Shown: positions 42,079-50,968, counted from the first letter of the stretch. The stretch is DNA of 64,000 nucleotides from Bhargavaea changchunensis (GCF_042665595.1 NZ_JBHTCT010000033.1:61652-125651); one strand, 5' to 3'. Program-made: numbers and translations. Notes: a model not told the origin generated them from the sequence alone.

Positions 42079-43116
42079 ATGATAATAGCAATACTTGTAA
42101 CGCTGATCGCGGTATTGCTTTATACTCCAGTTGTAAAACGGGCAGCCGTTTTACTGGGAGCTATTGATAAGCCGAATTATAGAAGAATTAATACTCGGAA
42201 TATCCCCAGGATGGGAGGCCTTGCGATTGTAGCGGCTTTCATGACTGGATTGATTGTGGCAAAACCGGATAACGAGGATCTTTTGCCTATACTGATCGGT
42301 GCACTCATTATTACAGTGGCGGGTGTACTGGATGACATACTTGATATCACTGCGAAAGCCAAGCTGTTCTTTCAACTGATAGCAGCTGGCGTTGTCGTGG
42401 TATACGGCGGACTACATATCGAATTCATTAACTTGCCATTCGGGGGCCAGTTGGATTTTGGATATTTAAGTGTTCCGCTTACAATAATCTGGATTATCGG
42501 AATTACAAACGCGATTAATCTGATTGATGGGCTCGATGGTTTGGCCGCCGGAGTTTCAATGATAGCTTCATGTACACTGGCAGTCATGGCGGTGATCATG
42601 CAAGACTCATTCGTTGTCGTGATGGCCGTTCTCCTAGCTGTATCTTGTGCCGGTTTTTTGTTTTATAATTTCTATCCTGCCAAGATATTTATGGGTGACT
42701 CCGGCTCACTGTTTTTGGGATATATGATTTCTGTTTTGGCATTGCTTGGCTTCAAAAACGTCACGATCATATCGTTGGTCATTCCGATACTTATTCTGGG
42801 CATCCCTATTTTGGACACACTTTTTGCCATTGTCCGCAGGGTTAAGAATAAGCAGCCGATTTCAGCGCCGGATATGCTTCATCTTCATCATTGCCTGATC
42901 AATACCGGATTCTCACACCGTCAATCCGTACTTTTGATTTATGTGGGTTCAATCATGCTTGGAGGTGCAGCCATTTTATTTTCCCAAGCAACCGTATGGG
43001 GTGCTCTTGTTATAACGGTTATTATCCTTTTGGCAATGGAACTGATTGTTGAGTTTTTAGGTTTGGCCGGCAGAAATTATCGCCCGATTCTGGGGTTAGT
43101 CAGACAAAGAAAATGA
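42079..43116 (+). CDS. tagO: Undecaprenyl-phosphate GlcNAc-1-phosphate transferase
   Basis: It starts wall teichoic acid synthesis by moving GlcNAc-1-phosphate to undecaprenyl phosphate. The 345-residue membrane protein has the polyprenyl-phosphate transferase motifs: VLDDILDITAKAK (Asp pair), NLIDGLDGLAAGVS and FMGDSGSLFLGY. AT-rich compared with neighbouring operons. CGGGAGGCAGG precedes the ATG. It lies head to head with the LCP gene on the other strand, as in the B. subtilis tagO-yvhJ region. Confidence 0.95.
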   Translation: MIIAILVTLIAVLLYTPVVKRAAVLLGAIDKPNYRRINTRNIPRMGGLAIVAAFMTGLIVAKPDNEDLLPILIGALIITVAGVLDDILDITAKAKLFFQLIAAGVVVVYGGLHIEFINLPFGGQLDFGYLSVPLTIIWIIGITNAINLIDGLDGLAAGVSMIASCTLAVMAVIMQDSFVVVMAVLLAVSCAGFLFYNFYPAKIFMGDSGSLFLGYMISVLALLGFKNVTIISLVIPILILGIPILDTLFAIVRRVKNKQPISAPDMLHLHHCLINTGFSHRQSVLLIYVGSIMLGGAAILFSQATVWGALVITVIILLAMELIVEFLGLAGRNYRPILGLVRQRK

Positions 43117-43145
43117 ATATTCGATGTGCAACCTATATAGAAATA

Positions 43146-43174
43146 AAACTCCGGCAATTTGCCGGAGTTTTTTT
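43146..43174 (+). terminator. Terminator after tagO
   Basis: AAACTCCGGC (43146-43155) pairs with GCCGGAGTTT (43161-43170), followed by Ts. The 140 bases between this and the LCP terminator hold nothing recognisable. Confidence 0.92.
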
Positions 43175-43310
43175 AATGTCTCAAGGAGAAAATCTTGCAG
43201 CTCATCAGGTTACCGATTTATTAGTAATACCTTAAAAGAGTGGGCCGGATTACTGCTTTGTAAGTTTGATATGAACTTGGAAGCTTCGGAAGTCCATTTA
43301 AAATTGCCAG

Positions 43311-43350
43311 AAAAAACGAGCCGGGACATTTTTCATTGTCCGCAGCTCGT
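43311..43350 (-). terminator. Terminator of the LCP gene
   Basis: On the minus strand, ACGAGC pairs with GCTCGT with an inner GGACA/TGTCC pairing, followed by TTTTTT. Confidence 0.88.
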
Positions 43351-43367
43351 CTGTTTAATGATGGGAA

Positions 43368-44390
43368 TTAGCGATTTTCTTCTTGATGCAACTCTGACTT
43401 GTCATCGTCTTGCTGAATGCCGAGGGTTGTATCTAATTCCAGATGGCTCCTTAAATCGGCAGAAAGGTTCTGAAGATTTTCTTGATTTATTCTCCAATAA
43501 TATACTCCAGTGGAACTATCATCAGTGCCTTCGAGTGTATAGGTTTCAATGAGAGGCGAACCGTTGTTCAAATAGGCAATCATCGCCTTCATATCATTGA
43601 ATGTTAAATCCGTCGTCATGTTGTTTCCGAGGGCATCGATGACCTCTCCGTATTTGCCGACCGATGTAACCGAACCGGCTTTTTCAATCATCGCTTTAAG
43701 GATTACTTGCTGGCGCTTGCCTCTTTCAATATCGTTGTCCGCCTTTCGGGTCCTTGCCAAAGCCAAAGCATGGCGTCCATCAAGATTTTGCAGCCCAGGT
43801 TTAAGGTGAATGGTTTTCTTGTCATTTTCATCTAATTCAATGCGCTCATAAGGAACGTCTACTGTAATGCCGCCTAGAGCGTCCACTACATCAATGAATG
43901 CGTTGAAGTTCATTTTGACAAAGTAATCGACCGGCACATCAAGTAATTCCTCTACAGTTTCAATCGAGGCTTCTACTCCTCCAAAGGCATGAGCGTGTGT
44001 GATTTTATCCTGGTAACCGACTTCAGGAATGTACACAAGTGAGTCTCTTGGAATACTCAAAAGTTTAATGCTCTTGTCATCATTATTCAGAGTAGCCAGC
44101 ATCAATGCATCTGATCGGCTATTCTTACCACCATTTCGAGTTTCACTATCATCCACGCCAATGAACAATATGGAGACATTGTCTTTATATGGTTCAATCT
44201 GTTCATCCCGAAGAGATGAGCCTTCACGGGCATGATATGCATTATCTGCGGCATTTTGAGCTTTTTTATACAGGTAAAGAGTGTAGACGCCGGCAAAAAG
44301 CAAAACAGTTACAAGAAGCACACCGAATATCTTGTACGTAATCTTTCTTTTTGAGGCATACCTTCTTTTTCTGTATTCTTTTCTTTTCAT
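43368..44390 (-). CDS. LytR-CpsA-Psr (LCP) family wall polymer ligase
   Basis: A 340-residue membrane-anchored enzyme that joins wall teichoic acid to peptidoglycan. It has a basic N-terminus, one helix (ITYKIFGVLLVTVLLFAGVY), and the LCP domain: VSILFIGVDDSETRN, SRSDALMLATLN and LLSIPRDSLVYIPEVG, with the catalytic arginines. ATG 44390 (MKRKEYRKRR) is preferred over an upstream in-frame start because GGAGGAAAAATTA directly precedes it. AT-rich like tagO, its divergent neighbour. Confidence 0.93.
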   Translation of the reverse strand: MKRKEYRKRRYASKRKITYKIFGVLLVTVLLFAGVYTLYLYKKAQNAADNAYHAREGSSLRDEQIEPYKDNVSILFIGVDDSETRNGGKNSRSDALMLATLNNDDKSIKLLSIPRDSLVYIPEVGYQDKITHAHAFGGVEASIETVEELLDVPVDYFVKMNFNAFIDVVDALGGITVDVPYERIELDENDKKTIHLKPGLQNLDGRHALALARTRKADNDIERGKRQQVILKAMIEKAGSVTSVGKYGEVIDALGNNMTTDLTFNDMKAMIAYLNNGSPLIETYTLEGTDDSSTGVYYWRINQENLQNLSADLRSHLELDTTLGIQQDDDKSELHQEENR

Positions 44391-44515
44391 TAATTTTTCC
44401 TCCGGGAAAGTCAAATTCTATGGCCCCGTGTAAATACCTGAAAACAACTCTGGTAAAATTGCCAATGTCTTTTATTATACTACCTTCATATTCCTACGTA
44501 AAATTCAAAATCAAT

Positions 44516-45148
44516 TTATACGTCAAACTCCAGAAATTCCTTTCGCTCCAGGTCGACAACTGCCTGGCCGTTTGTCAGATTGGCGATCCAGTCGCGAAAT
44601 TTGTCTTCCTCTGCGGCCGGCACATAGACAAAAACCGAGACGGCTTCTGCGTAATCCAGGCGGTCCAGGGGATAGGCCGACAAATGAAGTTCATTTTCGA
44701 CTTTTCCGAGCCATGTGTAGTCAATTGTCACTTTCATGAGGTGATGAAGCCGTCGTTCGACAATTCCCGTTTGGCTCAGCACGTCCGAGACAGAGCTGCC
44801 ATATGCGCGGATCAGCCCGCCGCCACCCAATTTGATGCCGCCAAAATAGCGTGTAACAACGACGACGGTATCCTTCAGATTCTGCTTTTTCAGCACTTCT
44901 AGCATCGGAACACCGGCGGTTCCGCTCGGTTCTCCGTCGTCATTCGCTTTCTGTATCTGATCGTGCTCGCCGATCAGATAGGCCGAGCAGTTATGGGTGG
45001 CCGAATGGTGGGCCTGCTTGATTTCAGCGATGAAGGACATCGCATCTTCTTCTGATTCGGCACGGGCGACGTGGCCGATGAATCTGGACTTTTTAATGAT
45101 CAGCTCGCTTTCACCGTTACCTTTCACTGTGCGGTAGTCGTCTCTCAT
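44516..45148 (-). CDS. yvyE: YigZ/IMPACT family protein
   Basis: A 210-residue protein of the YigZ/IMPACT family, linked to translation regulation or small peptide handling. It has KKSRFIGHVARAESEEDAM near the N-terminus, HSATHNCSAYLIG and NDDGEPSGTAGVPMLEVL, all family motifs. GGGAGGCTGACGAC lies before the ATG. Its place between the LCP gene and degS is the same as yvyE in B. subtilis. It is divergent from degS. Confidence 0.93.
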   Translation of the reverse strand: MRDDYRTVKGNGESELIIKKSRFIGHVARAESEEDAMSFIAEIKQAHHSATHNCSAYLIGEHDQIQKANDDGEPSGTAGVPMLEVLKKQNLKDTVVVVTRYFGGIKLGGGGLIRAYGSSVSDVLSQTGIVERRLHHLMKVTIDYTWLGKVENELHLSAYPLDRLDYAEAVSVFVYVPAAEEDKFRDWIANLTNGQAVVDLERKEFLEFDV

Positions 45149-45200
45149 GTCGTCAGCCTCCCTGCTGTAATGTAATTTTAATATATTTCAACCGCTGTAA

Positions 45201-45209
45201 TGCTATAAT
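45201..45209 (+). promoter_or_regulatory. Extended -10 promoter of degS-degU
   Basis: TGCTATAAT (45201-45209) lies in the spacer between yvyE and degS, with no clear -35 element. Transcription would start near 45216. Confidence 0.5.
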
Positions 45210-45271
45210 AAACACAGTCTAAACTCAAATGCCGGAAATTACCGGTTCCGGATGATGAGGGGATTGAAGAA

Positions 45272-46450
45272 ATGCCTGTAGATAAAGTAGACATACATGC
45301 ACTTGACGCCATTTTCAGTTCAATGGTCCGGTCGCTGGACCAGTCTAAAAGCGATATTTTCATTATTAATGAAGAAAGCCGCCGTCAGCTTGAAGAGCTG
45401 AGGGAGGATCTTAAGCGCACCAATGAGGAAATTTCCCGGGCAATAATGGAAGGGGAAAAGCTGTCTTCAGCCTCCCTTAAGTCACGGGAAAAACTCCAGC
45501 ATGTTTCTGTCCATTTCGCTGATTATACGAAGGACGAAGTGCGCGAGGCTTATGATTCAGCGCACGAAGTTCAGTTGGAATTCATGCTGAACAGCACGAA
45601 AGTCCGCCAGCTGAATGACCTGAAGATTCATCTCGAAAACCGCATCCGGACATATGAGGATTCGATGGATAGGGCGGATCATCTGGCAGGCCATGTGAAC
45701 ATCGTGACCAAGTACCTCACTTCGGAACTGAAGGATGTCGGGCCGGCACTGGAGTCGGCCAAGATGCGAAAGCATTTCAGCATGAAAGTGCTGGAGGCTC
45801 AGGAAGAGGAACGAAAGCGGCTTTCCCGTGAGATCCATGACGGTCCCGCCCAGATGATGGCAAACCTGGTGATGCAGCTGGGGCTTGTCGAGCGAGTGTT
45901 TAATGACAAGGGCATGGATGCCGGGCTGGATCAGCTTGGGTTCACGAAAGAACTTGCCAGGAACACACTGTCTGAAATCCGAAGGATCATCTATGATCTC
46001 AGGCCGATGGTACTCGATGATTTCGGGCTTGTGCCCGCACTCAGCAAGTATGTGGAAAAGATGCAGGATTACCATCCGTATATCCGTTTCACATTCGAAT
46101 CAAAAGGCATCATGGCCCGGATTCCGCAGAGCACGGAAGTGGCTGTTTTCCGTTTGGTCCAGGAGGGCGTTACGAATGCCATCAAGCACAGCGGAGCGAA
46201 AGTGATCGATATCCGGATAGAGATTTGTGAAAACTGGATCCGGGCTTCGGTCACAGACGACGGACGTGGATTTGACCCGTCAAAGACCGGCGATTCTTCT
46301 TTCGGCCTTCAGGGAATGACAGAACGTGTGGCACTTCTGAAAGGCGAATTTGAAATTAGAACAGAGGAAGGGGAAGGGACCGAAGTGATCCTGACCCTTC
46401 CGCATGATCAACATGCAACAGATAAAGACGCAGGGGGGAAATCAGGATGA
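45272..46450 (+). CDS. degS: Cytoplasmic sensor histidine kinase DegS
   Basis: A 392-residue soluble kinase. The N-terminal half is coiled-coil sensor; the HisKA_3 region is EERKRLSREIHDGPAQMM with His189 as the phospho-acceptor; the ATPase domain has VTDDGRGFDPSKTGDSSFG. No membrane segment is present, as in B. subtilis. It phosphorylates DegU, controlling secreted enzymes, competence and motility. The stop overlaps the degU start by four bases. Confidence 0.96.
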   Translation: MPVDKVDIHALDAIFSSMVRSLDQSKSDIFIINEESRRQLEELREDLKRTNEEISRAIMEGEKLSSASLKSREKLQHVSVHFADYTKDEVREAYDSAHEVQLEFMLNSTKVRQLNDLKIHLENRIRTYEDSMDRADHLAGHVNIVTKYLTSELKDVGPALESAKMRKHFSMKVLEAQEEERKRLSREIHDGPAQMMANLVMQLGLVERVFNDKGMDAGLDQLGFTKELARNTLSEIRRIIYDLRPMVLDDFGLVPALSKYVEKMQDYHPYIRFTFESKGIMARIPQSTEVAVFRLVQEGVTNAIKHSGAKVIDIRIEICENWIRASVTDDGRGFDPSKTGDSSFGLQGMTERVALLKGEFEIRTEEGEGTEVILTLPHDQHATDKDAGGKSG

Positions 46451-47121
46451 CAAACATCATTATCATCGACGATCACCAGCTCTTCCGCGAAGGCGTGAAG
46501 CGGATCCTGGATTTTGAGGAAACATTCAATGTAGTGGCGGAAGGCTCTGACGGGGACGAAGTTATCGGATTGTACGAGCAGCACCATCCTGATGTCGTCC
46601 TGATGGACATCAACATGCCTGGGAAAAGCGGAATCGAAGCGACCGGCGAGTTGATGGCCTCCCATCCGGAAGCAAAGATCATTATACTCTCAATCCACGA
46701 CGACGAATCTTACGTGACCCACGCAATGAAGACGGGCGCGCTCGGCTACATGCTGAAGGAAATGGATGCCGACGCCATCGTCCAGGCCATCAAAGTAGTT
46801 GCGGCAGGCGGTTCGTACCTTCACCCTAAAGTCACTAAGAATCTGGTGGCAGAATTCCGCCGGCTTAGCGCGAAAGAGCACCTTGGCTCATTCCACCAGG
46901 CGGAAATCCGCCGGCCATATCACCTTCTTACAAAGCGGGAATGCGAAGTGCTTCAACTTCTGACGGATGGACAGAGCAACCGGGCTATCGGGGAATCTCT
47001 CTATATCTCCGAAAAGACGGTCAAGAACCACGTTTCCAGCATTCTGCAGAAAATGAACGTCAACGACCGGACTCAGGCCGTAGTTACCGCCATCAAAAAT
47101 GGCTGGGTGGAAGTTCGCTGA
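46447..47121 (+). CDS. degU: Response regulator DegU
   Basis: A 224-residue NarL/FixJ-type regulator. The receiver has the acidic pair Asp8-Asp9 and phospho-acceptor Asp54 in VLMDINMPGKSG; the C-terminal LuxR helix-turn-helix is ALTKRECEVLQLL-like (HLLTKRECEVLQLLTDGQSN) with IGESLYISEKTVKNHVS. It is translationally coupled to degS. In Bacillus it activates secreted protease genes, so the subtilase at 32959 is a candidate target. Confidence 0.97.
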   Translation: MTNIIIIDDHQLFREGVKRILDFEETFNVVAEGSDGDEVIGLYEQHHPDVVLMDINMPGKSGIEATGELMASHPEAKIIILSIHDDESYVTHAMKTGALGYMLKEMDADAIVQAIKVVAAGGSYLHPKVTKNLVAEFRRLSAKEHLGSFHQAEIRRPYHLLTKRECEVLQLLTDGQSNRAIGESLYISEKTVKNHVSSILQKMNVNDRTQAVVTAIKNGWVEVR

Positions 47122-47137
47122 TAAGATCAAACAACAG

Positions 47138-47161
47138 CCCGGACTTATCCGGGTTTTTTTG
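47138..47161 (+). terminator. Terminator after degU
   Basis: CCCGGA (47138-47143) pairs with TCCGGG (47148-47153) across four bases, followed by seven Ts. Confidence 0.9.
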
Positions 47162-47220
47162 TTGCACTGAAATGGAACCACAGTTGCCGAACCTTTTTGT
47201 TCACCGTTTCGTCAAGGTAT

Positions 47221-47270
47221 CGGATAGTCAATTAATTGCATCGGAATCGCTTCCTGTGCCAAACTATCCG
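47221..47270 (+). repeat. 8-bp inverted repeat ending at a ribosome site
   Basis: CGGATAGT (47221-47228) is complementary to ACTATCCG (47263-47270). The next six bases are AGGAGG, the ribosome site of the lipoprotein gene. A 10-bp palindrome CAATTAATTG lies just inside the left arm. Confidence 0.6.
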
Positions 47271-47283
47271 AGGAGGGAATTAC

Positions 47284-47865
47284 ATGAAAAAACTAAAATG
47301 GTTTCTGGCCCCTGCTGCGGCTCTGCTGCTTTTGGCGGGCTGTGGTGGGGCGGAAGAAGGAAATAGCAATTCGGCTGATGATGGCAATGCGCCCGCTGGA
47401 CAGCAGTCGGCCATCGGACATGGTACGGAAGATGGGGCAATTGGTTTCGAGATGACGGATGACGGCTCGATCGAAGAAGCATCCGGTATCCCGGAAAAAG
47501 AAAAGGCGGCAATCCTGGAATCGTTTGATCGCTATATCGACACATTCAATAATGGAGACATTGATGGCTATCTGGACGTCCTCGCAACAGGAGAAGACGC
47601 ATACGATCCGGATCAGGAACGTGCGGCGTTCGAACAGATGGCCGCCCAGTTTGAGAAGGTCGAGCGGACGCCGTCCGATATGACTGTCGTGTCTTATGAA
47701 GAATCTGAAGCGCAGCTGTTCGCGAACCTGGAGACGACACTTGTCGAAAAGGAAAGCGGTGAGTCCAAAACTGAAAAAGGCCGGCAAGTCACCGTGTTTA
47801 CAAAGCAAGATGAAAAATGGAAAGTAAAGGAAGTCTATTACGTCGGCAATGCGCCGGGGCAATGA
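47284..47865 (+). CDS. Lipoprotein with NTF2-like C-terminal domain
   Basis: A 193-residue predicted lipoprotein. Signal peptide KKLKWFLAPAAALLLLAGC ends in the lipobox LAGC. After a low-complexity Gly/Asn/Asp linker, the C-terminal 110 residues (ESFDRYIDTFNNGDIDGYLD, VLATGEDAYDP) look like an NTF2/DUF4440-type alpha-beta domain that often binds small ligands. AGGAGG lies just before the ATG. It lies right after degU, but has its own terminator in front, so the link to degU is uncertain. Function unknown. Confidence 0.78.
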   Translation: MKKLKWFLAPAAALLLLAGCGGAEEGNSNSADDGNAPAGQQSAIGHGTEDGAIGFEMTDDGSIEEASGIPEKEKAAILESFDRYIDTFNNGDIDGYLDVLATGEDAYDPDQERAAFEQMAAQFEKVERTPSDMTVVSYEESEAQLFANLETTLVEKESGESKTEKGRQVTVFTKQDEKWKVKEVYYVGNAPGQ

Positions 47866-47872
47866 TCTCCTG

Positions 47873-47903
47873 AAGCCCGGACGGAATTCCGTCCGGGCTT
47901 TGA
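47873..47903 (+). terminator. Terminator after the lipoprotein gene
   Basis: AAGCCCGGACGG (47873-47884) pairs with CCGTCCGGGCTT (47889-47900), followed by a short T-run. Confidence 0.88.
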
Positions 47904-47960
47904 TATTGATTCCGTTTTTTAACGGGATTTAGTAGAATGGGGACAACGGAGGTAGATAGA

Positions 47961-48800
47961 ATGAAAACGGCCATTGTGACCGACAGCACCGCTTACCTGC
48001 CCGGGCCTGAACGGGACCGGCTGGGCATCCGTATGGTTCCGCTAAGTGTCATCATCGACGGGAATACCTACGAGGAAGAAGTCGACCTCGAAGCGGACAA
48101 GTTCTATGATCTTGTAAGGGAAGGGGATCTCCCTAAAACCTCCCAGCCTCCGATCGGAAAATTTGCAGATTGTTTTGAGGATCTGAAGAATGATGGGTTT
48201 GAGGCGGTTGTCGTCGTCACTCTCTCAAGCGGCATCAGCGGAACGTTTACATCTGCAAGTCAGGCCGCAGACCTCGTGGACGGTTTGAAAGTCCATGTGT
48301 TTGATTCCGAAATCGCATGCATGCCCCAGGGATTTTACGTGTTGAGGGCGGCAGAAATGGCCCGGGATGGAGCTGTGCCAGCGGCGATTTTGGCGGAACT
48401 GGAAGAGATGAAGAAATCACTCCGTGCCTATTTCATGGTGGATGATCTGGCCCACCTGCAGCGAGGAGGCCGTCTTTCCGGTGCACAGGCACTGATCGGC
48501 GGACTTTTGCAGGTAAAACCGCTGCTGCACTTCAAGGACAAAGTGATTGTCCCGTTTGAGAAAATCCGCACCCGAAAAAAAGCTATGAACCGCATTGCCG
48601 AATTGCTCTCACAGGATACCGGCAATGGCCCGCTTGAAGCGGCCATCATCCATGCGAACCGCAATCAAGAGGCGGAAGAATGGCGGACGGAACTGAGCCT
48701 GAAATTTCCGGATGTGGATTTTAGGATCAGTTATTTCGGCCCTGTGATCGGAACCCATTTGGGAGAAGGTGCTATGGGACTTGGGTGGGTGAAAAAGTGA
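47961..48800 (+). CDS. DegV family fatty-acid-binding protein
   Basis: A 279-residue protein of the DegV/FakB family, which binds a fatty acid and presents it to FakA kinase for activation. It begins MKTAIVTDSTAYLPG; TLSSGISGTFTSA and the FMVDDLAHLQRGGRLSGAQA block form the binding pocket. ATG 47961 has GGAGGTAGATAGA just upstream. It corresponds to the DegV homologue between degU and comF in Bacillus. The stop overlaps the left side of its terminator. Confidence 0.9.
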   Translation: MKTAIVTDSTAYLPGPERDRLGIRMVPLSVIIDGNTYEEEVDLEADKFYDLVREGDLPKTSQPPIGKFADCFEDLKNDGFEAVVVVTLSSGISGTFTSASQAADLVDGLKVHVFDSEIACMPQGFYVLRAAEMARDGAVPAAILAELEEMKKSLRAYFMVDDLAHLQRGGRLSGAQALIGGLLQVKPLLHFKDKVIVPFEKIRTRKKAMNRIAELLSQDTGNGPLEAAIIHANRNQEAEEWRTELSLKFPDVDFRISYFGPVIGTHLGEGAMGLGWVKK

Positions 48801-48823
48801 CCGTATGTGAGGTCGCTTTTTTT
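48792..48823 (+). terminator. Terminator overlapping the DegV stop codon
   Basis: AAAAAGTGACC (48792-48802) pairs with GGTCGCTTTTT (48811-48821) with one mismatch, then Ts. The stop codon TGA is at 48798-48800. The first GTG in the comFA frame (48807) falls inside this hairpin. Confidence 0.75.
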
Positions 48824-50261
48824 ACAGGAAGTCAATTCGGAATATTCTGTTCGAACGGGGGAGTGGGGAATAAGTATTCAGGACGAATTGCAGGAATTCC
48901 TGCAGGGACGGATATGGTTACGTGAACTTCTGCCGTTTGGGGAAGAGGCAGTAGAAGATCTGATCAGGGACGGTCTCATCGGGACAATTCCCGGAGTGAC
49001 CACATTCCGGAGGTGGCATGGGGGAACTGTTTTCCTGTGCAACAGGTGTCTGTCTGAAGACCAAAGGCACTTTCATGCGTTCAACTGCAGAAAGTGCGGG
49101 AAGGTCTGCAGGTATTGCCGGCATTGCCTGAACATGGGGCGTGTTGCAGAGTGTGATGAACTGATTTATTGGCGGGGACCCGACCGTCTGCCTGCGGGAA
49201 GTCCGACACTGACATGGGAGGGCAGGCTCACTCTGCTGCAGGAGCGGGCGTCCGTAGAACTGGAAGAAAGCCTTCTTTCCGGCAGGCCGCACCTGCTCCA
49301 TGCCGTTTGCGGGGCGGGCAAGACAGAAATCCTTTTCAGGCCGGTCCATCGCCTGTTATCTGAAGGGAAGCGGGTGTGCATTGCGACACCGCGCACCGAT
49401 GTCGTGCTGGAACTCTTGCCGCGATTCGATAAGGCGATCGGCGGGACGGTCATTCATGGACTCTACGGCGGTTCGGGGCACGGTGAAGGTCTCGCCGGAC
49501 TGGTGATAGCGACCGCCCATCAACTCTATCGGTTCAGGGAAGCATTTGATGCAGTAATTGTCGACGAGGCTGACGCATTTCCCTATTCGTTCGACAAGAC
49601 GCTGCGGCTGGCAGTCAAAAAAGCGCTGAAGCCCCGGGGGGTGCTGGCTGTCGTCACGGCAACTCCATCCCCTGCCATCCTGTCGGAGATCGGAAGGGAG
49701 GGCGGCAGATCGGTGATTCCGGTGCGTTTCCACGGCCATCCGCTTCCGGTGCCCCGCACGGTACCGCTTTTCGGTTACCGAAAAAAGATATCCGCGGGGA
49801 AGATGCCGGATAGGCTGAAGGCTTGGACGAAAGAGCGGCTGAGGAACAAAGAGCCTTTCCTCATTTTCTTCCCTTCGGTGCCGCTCATGGAGCAGTGCCA
49901 TCCGCTTTTCTCGCAGCTAAGCGCCGAAATCGGGGCGGTGCATGCATCACATCCGGACAGGCGGAGTCTTGTCTTGGCACTCCGTGGGGGCCGCATTCCA
50001 GGCCTTCTGACAACGACCATCCTTGAGCGGGGAATTACGATTCCCCGTCTACAGATTGCCGTCGTGGGCTCGGAGAATGCGGTGTTTGACCGCTCGGCCA
50101 TCATCCAGATCAGCGGCCGGGCAGGCAGGTCGCCGGAGTATCCGGACGGGGATGTCGTGCTGTTCCATCACGGAATCACTCCCGAGATGGATGCGGCAGT
50201 GCGAGAGATTCGCCGTCTGAACAGGGAAGGGGGAAAGGCCTTTGGAATGTCTGCTCTGTAA
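48807..50261 (+). CDS. comFA: Competence helicase ComFA
   Basis: ComFA is the ATP-driven helicase that helps pull single-stranded DNA into the cell. The protein has a zinc-finger region (CNRCLSEDQ, CRKCGKVCRYCRHC), Walker A AVCGAGKTEILF, the DEAD box VDEADAFPYSFD, and TTTILERGITIPRL with ISGRAGRS of motif VI. The frame opens at GTG 48807, but that lies inside the preceding terminator; TTG 48888 (about 457 residues) is more likely, though its ribosome site is poor. It overlaps comFC by 20 bases. No good ComK box is seen upstream. Confidence 0.92.
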   Translation: MRSLFLQEVNSEYSVRTGEWGISIQDELQEFLQGRIWLRELLPFGEEAVEDLIRDGLIGTIPGVTTFRRWHGGTVFLCNRCLSEDQRHFHAFNCRKCGKVCRYCRHCLNMGRVAECDELIYWRGPDRLPAGSPTLTWEGRLTLLQERASVELEESLLSGRPHLLHAVCGAGKTEILFRPVHRLLSEGKRVCIATPRTDVVLELLPRFDKAIGGTVIHGLYGGSGHGEGLAGLVIATAHQLYRFREAFDAVIVDEADAFPYSFDKTLRLAVKKALKPRGVLAVVTATPSPAILSEIGREGGRSVIPVRFHGHPLPVPRTVPLFGYRKKISAGKMPDRLKAWTKERLRNKEPFLIFFPSVPLMEQCHPLFSQLSAEIGAVHASHPDRRSLVLALRGGRIPGLLTTTILERGITIPRLQIAVVGSENAVFDRSAIIQISGRAGRSPEYPDGDVVLFHHGITPEMDAAVREIRRLNREGGKAFGMSAL

Positions 50262-50871
50262 CAGCCCGTTCTCGCGGCCTCCGACATGGATGGGACTGTT
50301 TACCGACCGGGGGCAAAGCCCTCTTTGTCCCCGGTGCGAGGGCGGATTTGTTCCGGCTGAAGGCAAGCCCCCTATCAGTGACTGGAAGGGGACACCATAT
50401 GAGGGGGCGCTGGATGCCGCCGTCTCGCTTTATTCTTATAACGATGTGATGAAAACCTACCTCCGCCAGTATAAATTTCTTAAGGACGCGGCTTTGGCCG
50501 GCGTGTTTTCTGAAGCGCTGCGGCACGCCCCCATCCTGAAGGGACGCACGGCGGTGCCCGTGCCGATGCACCCCGAGCGCCTTGCCGAGCGCACGTTTCC
50601 GCAGGTGGAGGAGTTGCTCGTGCGTGCGGGAATCCCGTTCGTCCCGCTCCTTGAAAAGACGACTGCCCGGAATCTGGGCAGGATGGGACGGAAGGAGCGG
50701 ATGGCGTCTGATCTGCTTTTCTGCCTGGCGGAAGATGCGGAAATCCGCCGTATAGACTACGTGCTTGTCGATGACCTGTACACGACCGGGACGACGCTTC
50801 ACCATGCAGCCCATGTACTCAAAAAATCCGGAGCCCGCTCGGTCGCAGCCCTGACGCTGATCCGCGCTTAA
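50242..50871 (+). CDS. comFC: Competence protein ComFC, phosphoribosyltransferase-like
   Basis: A 209-residue protein with an N-terminal zinc motif (CLLCNSPF, CPRCEG) and a C-terminal PRPP-binding fold: VDYVLVDDLYTTGTTLHHA-type loop here RIDYVLVDDLYTTGTTLHHA. It is needed for DNA uptake, although the enzymatic activity is unclear. It begins inside comFA. The small comFB gene that separates them in B. subtilis is missing, as in many relatives. Confidence 0.93.
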   Translation: MECLLCNSPFSRPPTWMGLFTDRGQSPLCPRCEGGFVPAEGKPPISDWKGTPYEGALDAAVSLYSYNDVMKTYLRQYKFLKDAALAGVFSEALRHAPILKGRTAVPVPMHPERLAERTFPQVEELLVRAGIPFVPLLEKTTARNLGRMGRKERMASDLLFCLAEDAEIRRIDYVLVDDLYTTGTTLHHAAHVLKKSGARSVAALTLIRA

Positions 50872-50899
50872 ATGCCTCCCAATCGACAAATTCGGCTTT

Positions 50900-50925
50900 G
50901 TTTCTTAGAGGGATATCGAGGGAAG
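50900..50925 (+). promoter_or_regulatory. Sigma-B-like promoter of hpf
   Basis: GTTTCT (50900-50905), 14 bases, GGGAAG (50920-50925). A GAATAG at 50931-50936 may be part of a sigma-H-type -10. Both sigma factors drive hpf (yvyD) in B. subtilis, so the same dual control is likely. Confidence 0.62.
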
Positions 50926-50968
50926 ATGTAGAATAGAACATATATAGCCTGACAAAGGAGGAGTTCGT

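Noticed and set aside
43124..43552. Plus-strand gene across the tagO terminator and LCP 3' end
   Set aside because: It overlaps two terminators and the coding end of the LCP gene, has no ribosome site and no family likeness.
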